Source of the DNA: Candidatus Scalindua japonica
GTDB taxonomy: Bacteria > Planctomycetota > Brocadiia > Brocadiales > Scalinduaceae
Direction: 5' to 3'
Assembly: GCF_002443295.1 (NCBI RefSeq)
Contig: NZ_BAOS01000027.1
Location: 1 to 64,000, forward strand
Length of the DNA stretch: 64,000 nt
Shown here: positions 1 through 7,354 of the stretch, in pieces
Layout: the number at the start of each line of letters is the position of its first letter
How positions within the stretch are numbered: position 1 is the stretch's first letter
Position numbers and translations under genes: made by a program
Notes under the pieces: generated by a model
Database searches by the model: none
Seen by the model: the letters and a program-made list of their open reading frames with translations, nothing else
Told to the model about the DNA's origin: nothing

Positions 1-610
1 GTGCGTATGCTACATTAATTTCCTGAACAACACTGGCCTTGTAGGCAGCGGTAGAATATGGTTTTACAATTCCGGTTGTTCCCAGTATGGATATTCCATT
101 AATAATTCCCAATCGTTCGCTAATCGTTTTCTTAGCGCGCTTTACACCATCGGGAACACTGATAATGACCTGGGCTCCTTTGTATTGTTTAACAGGAAGT
201 TCTTCTAATACCATCTCTGAGATATTTTTACGCGGTATGGGTGTAATTGAAGGGCCGCCGATGTCCAGGCCTAGTCCCGGCTTCGTAACCTTACCCACAC
301 CCTCTCCATTGATTAAAGTAATACCCTCTTCTTCTGTTAAACTAACAGTTGTCGTAATTTCAGCACCATGCGTGCAATCCGGATCATCCCCGGCATCTTT
401 AATAATACTGGTGATAGCTACACCCTCGCTTATTTCACAGCGTTTTAAAGGAAATGTAACCGTTTTTCGATTTGGCAATGTAGTTTTTATTTTCGATAAT
501 TTCTTTCCTGTTACCAGATAGCGCGCTGCTGCCTTGGCACTCGCAGCGGCACAGGCTCCTGTGGTAAATCCGGTTCTATGCCCCTTCTTATTCCGTGCCG
601 GCAGTGTCAT
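1..610 (-). CDS. cbiD: Cobalt-precorrin-5B C1-methyltransferase CbiD, partial (runs off the window)
   Basis: CbiD methylates C1 of cobalt-precorrin-5B in the anaerobic (cobalt-early) route to cobalamin, in the cytoplasm. The first 203 residues are visible, of about 360 usual for the family. The N-terminus reads RTGFTTGACAAA, the family signature, and further on NPVP-like PITPIPRKNISE and GISILGTTGIVKPYS are typical CbiD blocks. The start chosen is the ATG at 608-610, which gives the complete signature and overlaps the end of cbiX by 23 bases, so the two are probably translationally coupled. It is the last visible gene of a cbiA-cbiX-cbiD transcript; more cobalamin genes are expected to the left. 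Confidence 0.93.
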   Translation of the reverse strand, partial: MTLPARNKKGHRTGFTTGACAAASAKAAARYLVTGKKLSKIKTTLPNRKTVTFPLKRCEISEGVAITSIIKDAGDDPDCTHGAEITTTVSLTEEEGITLINGEGVGKVTKPGLGLDIGGPSITPIPRKNISEMVLEELPVKQYKGAQVIISVPDGVKRAKKTISERLGIINGISILGTTGIVKPYSTAAYKASVVQEINVAYA

Positions 611-1355
611 ATGATTTTTCTCTCAAGCGATGTTCAAAAAGATCAAAGAATAAAGGGTCTTCTCCCAGTGTAGTTGCCAGTTTAATGGTTAGTTCAGGGA
701 TATTTTGTGCATAACGATCGACGAGAGCACTAAGCCGTTGGTACAATAATCCGTTAAAAATCAAATAAGGTTCCAATAAAATAGTCCTGTGACCTTCTTT
801 TATAAGGTAATTAAGTGTTTCTTCAACTGTCGGTTTTGCCATGGCAATAAAACCGTGATCTACTCGCTTGTAATCTGCCTTTTCTGTAACCAGTCGTACC
901 AATTTACAAAAATCACTGGTCGCATCCGGATCACTGGATCCACGGCCTATCATCAAAACCGCAGCATCTGATGTCTCGATCGCATTTGCGGCACATGCCT
1001 GGGTAATTCTCTTGTTCACTAAGTCCACCATTTTCTGATCCACACCCATGGCTTGTGATAAATAAATTTTTTTGTCTCTAAAAGTGTCCCTGATCTCATT
1101 GACAACATCCGCAATATCATGCTTGATATGTTCTGCTGTTAATAAGAATAACGGCAGAACCGAAACCTCTTCGGCACAAGCCAATGCATCATGGAGTGCG
1201 TCCTTCAAACCTGGTTTTGCCAACTCAACGAAAGCAGTTCTAAAATCAAAATCGGGAACCTGCCTGGCAAATTGTTCGACAAAATGTTCAAATGCATCAT
1301 TGGATTTCTGAACACGGCTGCCGTGTCCTACAACGATAACAATGTTTTTAGGCAT
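588..1355 (-). CDS. cbiX: Sirohydrochlorin cobaltochelatase CbiX (long form)
   Basis: CbiX inserts Co2+ into sirohydrochlorin at the branch point of the anaerobic cobalamin pathway. At 255 residues it is the long, two-domain form. The N-terminal domain shows VVGHGSR near residue 8 with the metal-binding His and PLFLLTAEHIKHDI, resembling the second His motif; the C-terminal domain has GRGSSDPDA and LEPYLIFNGLLYQRL. The ATG at 1353-1355 is preferred over an upstream in-frame start at 1469 because it begins at the conserved block and is preceded by AAAGGA. It overlaps the cbiA stop by 8 bases and the cbiD start by 23 bases, so all three genes look like one tightly coupled operon. Confidence 0.9.
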   Translation of the reverse strand: MPKNIVIVVGHGSRVQKSNDAFEHFVEQFARQVPDFDFRTAFVELAKPGLKDALHDALACAEEVSVLPLFLLTAEHIKHDIADVVNEIRDTFRDKKIYLSQAMGVDQKMVDLVNKRITQACAANAIETSDAAVLMIGRGSSDPDATSDFCKLVRLVTEKADYKRVDHGFIAMAKPTVEETLNYLIKEGHRTILLEPYLIFNGLLYQRLSALVDRYAQNIPELTIKLATTLGEDPLFFDLFEHRLREKSYDTAGTE

Positions 1356-2760
1356 AAACCTGGTCCTTTCGCTGTTGTAATTGGTGAAAGTTTTGTGCTT
1401 GCGCAAGAAAATGCCTTGCTCTTTGCGGATATGAGAGAAAATGGCAATGCACATAGCTGGCCAGGACATTATTTAAACAATATCCTTCGTCTCGCTCTTG
1501 TCCCTTTCTTTTTTTGATTGATCGGTGGATGGCAGCAACTCCTTCTCCGTTCCATTGGGAGTAGTGGAATTCATGTCCGCGAAATTGTTCTCCCTTACGA
1601 CCCAGGAAACAATCGTCAAGCATTTCATTTTCACAATACCCAAAATTCACAAGTTTTTTGGTCATTTCAATTTGTCCGGGAATTATCCCCAGCATGGGAA
1701 AGACTTTGCCGTCTAAAGATTTTACGGATTCAGCCAGGTAAATAAGCCCTCCGCATTCGGCATACGTGGGAATGCCATCTTTAATGGCCTGTTTAATTAA
1801 AGCATGCATGTCCTGGTTTTCTTTAATTTCTTTAGCATAAACCTCCGGAAAACCACCACAAAAATAAAACCCATGTATATTTTCCGGTAATGTCGTATCC
1901 TCAAGCGGACTAAAAGCAATGAGTTCGGCACCACAGTTTTTTAAAAAATCCAGATTTGCCTGATAATAAAATTGAAATGCACGGTCATAAGCATAGGCGA
2001 TACGAATGGGTTCCTGGGGTAATGTTGCTTCAGGGATAATATTGAATGGTTTAACGGATAATGAATCTTTTTGCGCTCTCTTCGCATGGATCATAATTTG
2101 CTCCAGATCAATTTTTTGACAGCACTCTTCCAGCCTTGTCAGACAATCATGCAGCTCTTCATTTTCAGAGGCAGTTTTTAAGCCAAGATGACGTTCCGGG
2201 ATCATAATGTCTTCATTTTTGAAGAGAGTACCCAATACCGGAATGTGATTATATGCTTCAACAGCTTCGGTTAATAATTTCAGGTGATTCTCCCCGGCCA
2301 CTTTATTGAGGATCACGCCACATATATGAATGTCCGCATCCAGTGTTTGATAGCCTTTGATCATGGCAGCTGCTGAGCGTGCCATTTTACCAGCATCTAC
2401 GACTAGAATAACAGGAGTCTTAAGTAATTTGGCGAGGGCAGAGCTGCTGCCTTCGTCGGTCGTTGGTGAAACACCGTCAAAGAGACCCATGACACCCTCA
2501 ATAACGGCAATGTCACAATCCTGGGATGTCTTTTCAAATAACCACTGACATGCATCTTTACCCATCATCCATTCATCCAGGTTATGCGATGCCCGGTTTG
2601 TTGCAACTGTGTGATAACTAGGATCAATATAATCAGGGCCTACTTTATAAGCCCCGACACGTAAGCCGGCCCTGGTTAATCCAGCCATAATAGCCAGTGT
2701 AACTGATGTTTTTCCGACGCCGCTGTGTGTTCCGCTAATCATGATTCTCGGTATACTCAT
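1348..2760 (-). CDS. cbiA: Cobyrinate a,c-diamide synthase CbiA
   Basis: CbiA amidates the a and c side chains of cobyrinate with glutamine and ATP. The 470-residue length is normal. An N-terminal dethiobiotin-synthetase-like domain carries the P-loop GTHSGVGKTSVT (about residues 10-21) and the conserved VGPDYIDPSYH. The C-terminal class I glutamine amidotransferase domain has the nucleophile in YAECGGLIYL and the block RGHEFHYS. It is the first gene of the minus-strand cobalamin operon, diverging from the riboswitch-controlled cobalt transporter. A candidate promoter lies about 60 bases upstream. I see no B12 riboswitch in this orientation, so this side may not be controlled in the same way as cbiM. 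Confidence 0.95.
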   Translation of the reverse strand: MSIPRIMISGTHSGVGKTSVTLAIMAGLTRAGLRVGAYKVGPDYIDPSYHTVATNRASHNLDEWMMGKDACQWLFEKTSQDCDIAVIEGVMGLFDGVSPTTDEGSSSALAKLLKTPVILVVDAGKMARSAAAMIKGYQTLDADIHICGVILNKVAGENHLKLLTEAVEAYNHIPVLGTLFKNEDIMIPERHLGLKTASENEELHDCLTRLEECCQKIDLEQIMIHAKRAQKDSLSVKPFNIIPEATLPQEPIRIAYAYDRAFQFYYQANLDFLKNCGAELIAFSPLEDTTLPENIHGFYFCGGFPEVYAKEIKENQDMHALIKQAIKDGIPTYAECGGLIYLAESVKSLDGKVFPMLGIIPGQIEMTKKLVNFGYCENEMLDDCFLGRKGEQFRGHEFHYSQWNGEGVAAIHRSIKKRKGQERDEGYCLNNVLASYVHCHFLSYPQRARHFLAQAQNFHQLQQRKDQVYA

Positions 2761-2815
2761 ATCGTGCTTTTATCTTGGAATTTATGAAAATAAGTTTATG
2801 TTTTTACTGAATTTA

Positions 2816-2844
2816 AAGATATAACGATAGGCATACCGTGTCAA
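2816..2844 (-). promoter_or_regulatory. Candidate sigma-70 promoter of the cbiA-cbiX-cbiD operon
   Basis: On the minus strand there is TTGACA (2844-2839), a 17-base spacer, and TATCTT (2821-2816). The -35 box is perfect and the -10 box matches 4 of 6. It points at cbiA, whose start is 56 bases downstream of the -10. Confidence 0.5.
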
Positions 2845-2912
2845 CCCATTTTTTATCAAGTACTATCTGATCATAGCTTTTTTCTTCGTGTTTCCTGAAT
2901 CGAATGATTAGG

Positions 2913-2941
2913 TTGACAGGGTCAAGTATTAAAAGTAGAAT
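2913..2941 (+). promoter_or_regulatory. Candidate sigma-70 promoter of the riboswitch/cbiM transcript
   Basis: TTGACA at 2913-2918, a 17-base spacer and TAGAAA at 2936-2941 place a transcription start about 35 bases before the riboswitch aptamer. The -10 is weak (4 of 6). Confidence 0.45.
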
Positions 2942-2982
2942 TATCCGTTCTCACTGTTGATCTTAAACAATTTAAAGAATAT

Positions 2983-3166
2983 GGTTACCGGTAATTCCAT
3001 CATGAATGTTAAGGATGGAATTTAAAAGGGAATCCCTGGTAGAACAGGGAACGGACCCGCCGCTGTAGTCGATGACGAAAATTGCCAGGCCACTGTTCGC
3101 CACAGGCGTATGGGAAGGCGCAATGAGTAGGATGACTCGATAGTCAGAAGACCTGCCGGTTAACTG
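2983..3166 (+). promoter_or_regulatory. Cobalamin (B12) riboswitch aptamer
   Basis: The canonical elements appear in order: AAAAGGGAA (about 3024-3033), the ACGGACCCGCCGCTGT core (about 3052-3066), a GCCAGG segment, and the B12 box AGTCAGAAGACCTGCC at 3143-3158. GGTTACCGG at 2984 and CCGGTTAAC at 3157-3165 can form the closing P1 helix. It precedes the cobalt transporter gene cbiM. High adenosylcobalamin should therefore shut off cobalt uptake. Confidence 0.92.
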
Positions 3167-3249
3167 CTTCACATGATCTTCGATGGTAAAGAAGGTGAAG
3201 GCGTATATGGTAATAAGCAGCTTATGCATTCGTATGCAGACTTACTAAA

Positions 3250-3290
3250 AGCCCGTACCTTTTTACTACGAAAAGATACGGGCTTTTTTT
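3250..3290 (+). terminator. Intrinsic terminator, expression platform of the B12 riboswitch
   Basis: AGCCCGTA pairs with TACGGGCT, with additional CTTTT/AAAAG pairing, and is followed by seven T residues. It lies 84 bases after the aptamer and 32 bases before cbiM, so control is probably by premature transcription termination. Confidence 0.85.
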
Positions 3291-3322
3291 ATATCTATTT
3301 TTTGTGACTATATACAATTCAA

Positions 3323-4090
3323 ATGAAGAAAATATTATTAGGCATATCTGTTACCTTTGCTATTTTATTGTTACCCCATGTCGCGCATGCAATGCATATT
3401 ACTGAAGGGATATTGCCTCCAAAATGGGTTATATTCTGGTTTATTTTAGTGATACCGTTCATTGTCATTGGTACGCTCAGACTGAAGAAAAAGAAAAAAG
3501 AAGTACCGGGTTTCCTGCCATTAGTGGGATTAGTTGGGGCCGCCGTATTCGTTTTTTCATGTTTTCCAATTCCGGTGGTAGGTTTGAACGGGATGGCAAC
3601 TGCACATCCGGCGGGAACGGGAATGAGTGCGATCTTATTAGGGCCTTTTGTGAGCGTTGTTATCGCAGGCATTGCTCTTTTCATACAGGCGCTTTTTCTA
3701 GCGCATGGAGGACTTACGACTCTGGGCGTTAATATCTTTTCAATGGGTGTACTCGGTTCATTTTCAGGGTATTTTGCATTCAGACTGGCGCAGAGGATGG
3801 GGTTCAAGCTGTTCTGGTGTGGTTTTCTGGCCGGAGTAATTTCTGATATATGTACTTATATAGGGACTTCTATAGGATTAGGACTCCTGGTATTTAAAGA
3901 GGGGGAGACATTTTCTGTTGCTATAATGCACAGCGCGAAGGCAATGCTGGAGATTTTCGTTGTGTTTATGGCTACTTCTCAGGGACCATTGTGTATCGCT
4001 GAAGGTATTGTGGTTGGATTTGCTCTAACCTATGTATATAAAGTTCGTCCAAGTATTTTATACAACCTGAAGGTTGTTAAAGCACAATAA
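3323..4090 (+). CDS. cbiM: ECF-type cobalt transporter substrate-capture protein CbiM
   Basis: CbiM is the S component of the Co2+ energy-coupling-factor transporter in the inner membrane. The 255-residue protein starts with a cleavable-looking hydrophobic leader ending near ...VAHA, followed directly by MHITEG; in this family the Met-His at the mature N-terminus coordinates the metal. Several hydrophobic segments follow, with family blocks such as PVPVVGLNG-like PIPVVGLNGMA and LFIQALFLAHGGLTTLGVN. It is preceded by a B12 riboswitch and terminator. Its partners CbiQ and CbiO lie 2.3-3.3 kb downstream, separated from it by an insertion sequence. Confidence 0.95.
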   Translation: MKKILLGISVTFAILLLPHVAHAMHITEGILPPKWVIFWFILVIPFIVIGTLRLKKKKKEVPGFLPLVGLVGAAVFVFSCFPIPVVGLNGMATAHPAGTGMSAILLGPFVSVVIAGIALFIQALFLAHGGLTTLGVNIFSMGVLGSFSGYFAFRLAQRMGFKLFWCGFLAGVISDICTYIGTSIGLGLLVFKEGETFSVAIMHSAKAMLEIFVVFMATSQGPLCIAEGIVVGFALTYVYKVRPSILYNLKVVKAQ

Positions 4091-4144
4091 TTTAATTATA
4101 TAGGGATTTTCATTTAATCGCTTGTAGCAAGAATATACGCCCTT

Positions 4145-4249
4145 GTCATTCTGAGTGAAGCGAAGAATCTCTTGTAAGTAGGCCAAAAGTATTTTGTGAG
4201 TTTAATGAGATCTTCCTGCAGAGATTCTTCAGTCGTTCCTCCTTCAGAA
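4145..4249. repeat. Chromosomal hairpin repeat, interrupted by the IS110-family insertion
   Basis: A 28-base arm at 4145-4172 (GTCATTCTGAGTGAAG... GAAGAATCTCT) is followed after about 50 bases by an imperfect inverted arm starting AGAGATTCTTC at 4220-4230 and reaching CTTCAG at 4243-4248. The expected end of the second arm (..AGAATGAC) is found only on the far side of the IS, at 5719-5725. The IS therefore appears to sit inside the repeat. Confidence 0.6.
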
Positions 4250-4334
4250 GATATGGATGACAGTCCTTCCTTTAAATATTAGAATTAAAAGTTGACCAAT
4301 TATTAGTTCTAATTTTAAGAAAGGAGTCATCCAT

Positions 4335-5456
4335 ATGAAGAAAGCAAAATATTATGGTTCAATAGATGTTGATGATAGTAGCTTTAACGTAGCTCTAATA
4401 AAAACTGTAGGTGAAGAGCTTCTCCATTTTAAATGTAGTTCTAATGTAGGTGCAATGATAAAAAAGATAAAGCAAAAAAATATTCATTTAAAAGATATCC
4501 AATTGTGCTATGAAGCGACTTATCTTGGGTATACTTTATACCGAGAGCTAAAGGGTAAAGGTATAAGATGTGAAGTTATAGCCCCTTCTTTAATCCCCAA
4601 AGCCCCAGGTAATAAGGTAAAAACAGACCGCCTGGATTGTATCAAATTAGCCAAATATTATTTAAAAGGGATGTTGACTCCTGTCCATATTCCTGACGAG
4701 GAAGATGAGACAGTTCGTGATTTAATCCGATCAAGAAAACTGTTAGTTGATCAAGTAAAAAAAATAAAAACACATATCATCAGCCTCTGTAAAAGAATGG
4801 GCCTTGACTATCGAAAACAGAGAGGAATCTCCAACGCTGCTTACTGGACCCAAATTCATTATAAGTGGTTAGAAAAAGAAATTAACCAACTTCCTAAGGA
4901 TTCCCCCTTACGACTTAACCTTTCCAGCTTACTGAGTACTTGTCATAATATAGAGACCTTTATTTCCACTTATGACGAACAAATAAGCGTAATCGCTGAA
5001 CGTCCTAAGTATAAAGACAAAGTAAAGGCATTGAATTGCTTTCGGGGTCTAAAGACCCTCTCCTCCCTGACTCTCACGACTGAACTGGGAGATATAAGGC
5101 GTTTTCCTCACCCTTCAAAGGTAACGGCCTATTCAGGGCTTTCCATCAGAGAATACAGCTCAGGAGGAAAAGAACTCCGCTTTGGAATTACAAAGCAGGG
5201 AAACCGTATTCTTAGAACTGTTGTAATTGAAGCATGCCAGTTTTCTTTCAAGCCTCCTAAAGTCAGTAATATTCTTAAAGAAAGAAGAATAGGAGCTGAT
5301 CCTGAATATATTAATATTGCCGATCGTTGCATGCATCGGCTTAGTAAAAAATCTATTAGAATGTTTATGAATAAAAAACATAGAAATAAAATAAAGGTCG
5401 CCTGTGCTAGAGAAATGCTCTGCTTTGTCTGGGAAGCATTGCATAAGGCAGCTTGA
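4335..5456 (+). CDS. IS110/IS1111-family transposase
   Basis: The 373-residue protein has the two-part IS110 architecture: an N-terminal RuvC-like DEDD domain (first acidic residues in SIDVDDSSFNVAL near residue 11, later KTDRLDCIKLAKYYL near residue 95) and a C-terminal Transposase_20 domain with the conserved Gly-Leu/Ser region SGLSIREYSSGGKE and GITKQGNRILR. These enzymes recombine through an active-site Ser guided by a structured RNA. The start is supported by AAGGAG at 4320-4325. Length is normal and no frameshift is seen, so the enzyme could be active. It separates cbiM from the other cobalt-transport genes. Confidence 0.93.
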   Translation: MKKAKYYGSIDVDDSSFNVALIKTVGEELLHFKCSSNVGAMIKKIKQKNIHLKDIQLCYEATYLGYTLYRELKGKGIRCEVIAPSLIPKAPGNKVKTDRLDCIKLAKYYLKGMLTPVHIPDEEDETVRDLIRSRKLLVDQVKKIKTHIISLCKRMGLDYRKQRGISNAAYWTQIHYKWLEKEINQLPKDSPLRLNLSSLLSTCHNIETFISTYDEQISVIAERPKYKDKVKALNCFRGLKTLSSLTLTTELGDIRRFPHPSKVTAYSGLSIREYSSGGKELRFGITKQGNRILRTVVIEACQFSFKPPKVSNILKERRIGADPEYINIADRCMHRLSKKSIRMFMNKKHRNKIKVACAREMLCFVWEALHKAA

Positions 5457-5701
5457 TAAATACAAACATATAAACTAATTTTATAAGGACAAGGTTGAAT
5501 TTAATAGAAAATTATTTAGCAATAAGATCTTGCATGAGATAGCCCACGAGTCATTCTTAGGTTAATACACCTGTGCTCAGATTGTGGTATTCTCATCGAA
5601 CACCATCTTAATGCGGTAACCAGCCCGCGAATATGAGGTTGATTGTACCAGATTCTCATTGCATTAAATAAATTTTCATTTTGGCCTATTTGACCTTGAC
5701 A
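5457..5701 (+). ncRNA. Candidate bridge (seek) RNA region of the IS1111-like element
   Basis: This is the non-coding right end of the IS, where IS1111-group elements encode their guide RNA. It contains GTCATTCT (5550-5557), the exact complement of AGAATGAC, the host sequence resuming just outside the right IS end (5718-5725), and two related GATTCTCA/ATTCTCAT segments. I have not folded it; position and target complementarity are the only evidence. Confidence 0.4.
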
Positions 5702-5808
5702 GACTGTCATCCATATGAGAATGACATGTTGGCGAACAACGTCAGCCCGAAGGGCATTAATTGTTATGTTAGGATTTTCCATTTTAAACCTTTTCGCTTA
5801 AATATGTT

Positions 5809-6222
5809 GTGAAAAAATATTTTACTATTTTCGTATTCATATTATGTGTCACTCAATCGCATGCTTTGTATGCGGCGGAACCAGACATGCCTGAGCCAAT
5901 AGACGCTATTGAAGCTGTGCAAACAGTAGCGTCTGAGGAAGAGGGAAAATGGACAGGAATTGATGTAAGCATAGTAGGGAAATATGCCAAGAAATATGGT
6001 CGTCCTCCAAGGGACCCTTATATTAACACAGACCAGGGGGATCTTCTCTTATTTGTATTTACCTTTTTTGGCCTTGTAGGCGGTATCATCATTGGCTACA
6101 ACTTCAGAAAATTATTTGTTGAGGGGAAAGATCAGGGTCTTCACCGCTCCTCGGACAAAAGGCGCCGAGGACAAGAAGACGCTGAGATCGCAAAGAAAAA
6201 ATTAGAAAAAAAAATTTCATAA
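5809..6222 (+). CDS. Small membrane protein in the cobalt transporter locus (CbiN-like position)
   Basis: The 137-residue product starts at a GTG (5809); the nearby ATG at 5804 is followed at once by a stop. It has an N-terminal signal-like segment (1-23, ending YAA), an acidic periplasmic stretch, GKWTG near residue 46, one membrane span (about 79-97, LLLFVFTFFGLVGGIIIGY) and a highly charged basic cytoplasmic tail (100-137). Many CbiMQO transporters have a small CbiN subunit with a periplasmic loop and a C-terminal span in this position, and this protein may serve that role. Sequence similarity to classical CbiN is not clear to me. It lies between the IS and cbiQ and would have followed cbiM before the insertion. 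Confidence 0.5.
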   Translation: MKKYFTIFVFILCVTQSHALYAAEPDMPEPIDAIEAVQTVASEEEGKWTGIDVSIVGKYAKKYGRPPRDPYINTDQGDLLLFVFTFFGLVGGIIIGYNFRKLFVEGKDQGLHRSSDKRRRGQEDAEIAKKKLEKKIS

Positions 6223-6364
6223 TTACGAATTTGAATCTAAAAAAATCCCAAATCGTAATTCGTGCTGGTTGAATCATGTTGATTGAACCTAAACGTTTGG
6301 GTTCCGACTACAAGTCTGAACCAGTCTGTGAAATTAAGCGTAAAATAAAGAGTCTCGAATAACT

Positions 6365-6395
6365 GATAAACAGGATTTAACCTATCTTGTTTATC
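6365..6395. repeat. Hairpin of the TCCTGTT type upstream of cbiQ
   Basis: GATAAACAGGAT (6365-6376) pairs with ATCTTGTTTATC (6384-6395) in 11 of 12 positions, and TATCCTGT copies follow. Similar ATCCTGT units occur after cbiO at 8251-8279, suggesting a small dispersed intergenic repeat. Confidence 0.4.
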
Positions 6396-6423
6396 CTGTT
6401 ATCCTGTCTAAAGATAGATAATC

Positions 6424-7206
6424 ATGGAAATATTAAAGCATGTTGTCATGGATCATTTCGCTCAAAGGAGCAATTGGCTTACCAATATAGAGGTAAGGGT
6501 GAAACTGTTTTATATCGGTATAGGTTTGATCCTTAATACATTATCTCACGACATAACGGTTCCATTAGTGTTCTTTGTTACATCTTTAATATTGTTAATG
6601 ACCATAAAGGTATCATTTTTGACTTTAGGTCTCCGAATGATGATGCCGTTCTGTTTCGGGATATTTATCCTGATTATCATGGGCTTGCATCAGGGTGAGA
6701 CCGTAATGTTTTCCGGTACACTTTTCGGTTATGAACTTGCTTTCAAAAAAGAGGGATTACAGATTGGCCTCTTGTTATTCACAAAGGTGGCAGGGGGGGT
6801 AATGCTCATGCTTTTATTATCATTCACCACAACAATTACAAAAATATGTATGGCTGCTCGCTGGATGAAGATACCGGAAACCCTGATTGAAGTTTTGTCA
6901 TTTGTATATAGATACCTTTTCTTACTGATTGAAGAGACGGAGACAATGATGTCTTCGCAAAGAAGCAGACTGGGCTATGTTACATGGTTTAAGACAGTAA
7001 AATCATTTGGAAGCCTTGGAGGCATGCTGATTATCAGGTCAATTACAAGAGCTGAAAATGCCCATATCGCAATGGTCTCCAGGGGTTATGATGGAGGGAG
7101 GGTGCTGACAGTCCAACTTACTCCAATAGCAGGAAAAGATTATACTATGCTTTTATCATGTGGAATTTTACTGGCACTTTTATCCTATTTTGGGTTTTTC
7201 TGGTAG
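6424..7206 (+). CDS. cbiQ: ECF cobalt transporter transmembrane protein CbiQ
   Basis: CbiQ is the T component that couples ATP hydrolysis by CbiO to cobalt movement through CbiM. The 260-residue protein has an amphipathic start followed by hydrophobic spans (about residues 30-60, 70-90, 115-135, 235-258) and the cytoplasmic coupling region with MAARWMKIPETLIE and AMVSRGYDGG, the second being the Ala-Arg-Gly-type motif by which T components contact the ATPase. It is followed by cbiO after 148 bases; that gap contains a CCTCCTT/AAGGAGG hairpin at 7257-7273. Confidence 0.93.
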   Translation: MEILKHVVMDHFAQRSNWLTNIEVRVKLFYIGIGLILNTLSHDITVPLVFFVTSLILLMTIKVSFLTLGLRMMMPFCFGIFILIIMGLHQGETVMFSGTLFGYELAFKKEGLQIGLLLFTKVAGGVMLMLLLSFTTTITKICMAARWMKIPETLIEVLSFVYRYLFLLIEETETMMSSQRSRLGYVTWFKTVKSFGSLGGMLIIRSITRAENAHIAMVSRGYDGGRVLTVQLTPIAGKDYTMLLSCGILLALLSYFGFFW

Positions 7207-7354
7207 GAGATTTATAAATTGAGAAAGATTGGCAAGCTTATAACCACCCCATTTCCCCTCCTTTGTAAGGAGGTGATTCAGAGGAGATCTTTCACTTTTA
7301 TTAACAATATTATTAACTGCGAGTATCTGAGAAAATTGGTGTCCTATTTAAATT

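Larger units (their letters stand above)
4251..5716 (+). mobile_element. Insertion sequence, IS110 family, IS1111-like group
   Basis: A transposase gene is bracketed by a perfect 15-base inverted repeat, 4251-4265 (ATATGGATGACAGTC) and 5702-5716. The transposase lies near the left end and about 245 bases of non-coding DNA remain at the right end. Subterminal inverted repeats and a right-end non-coding region are the arrangement of the IS1111 group, in which the guide (bridge/seek) RNA comes from the 3' side. True ends are probably a few bases outside the repeats. A further inverted copy of the repeat core (GTCATCCATAT) overlaps the transposase start at 4326-4336. Confidence 0.8.

Noticed and set aside
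2972-3229. An 85-codon minus-strand frame across the B12 riboswitch
   Set aside because: It lies wholly inside the conserved riboswitch and is antisense to it.
5516-5782. An 88-codon minus-strand frame at the right end of the IS
   Set aside because: It crosses the IS border into host DNA, has no ribosome site or family and overlaps the expected guide-RNA region.
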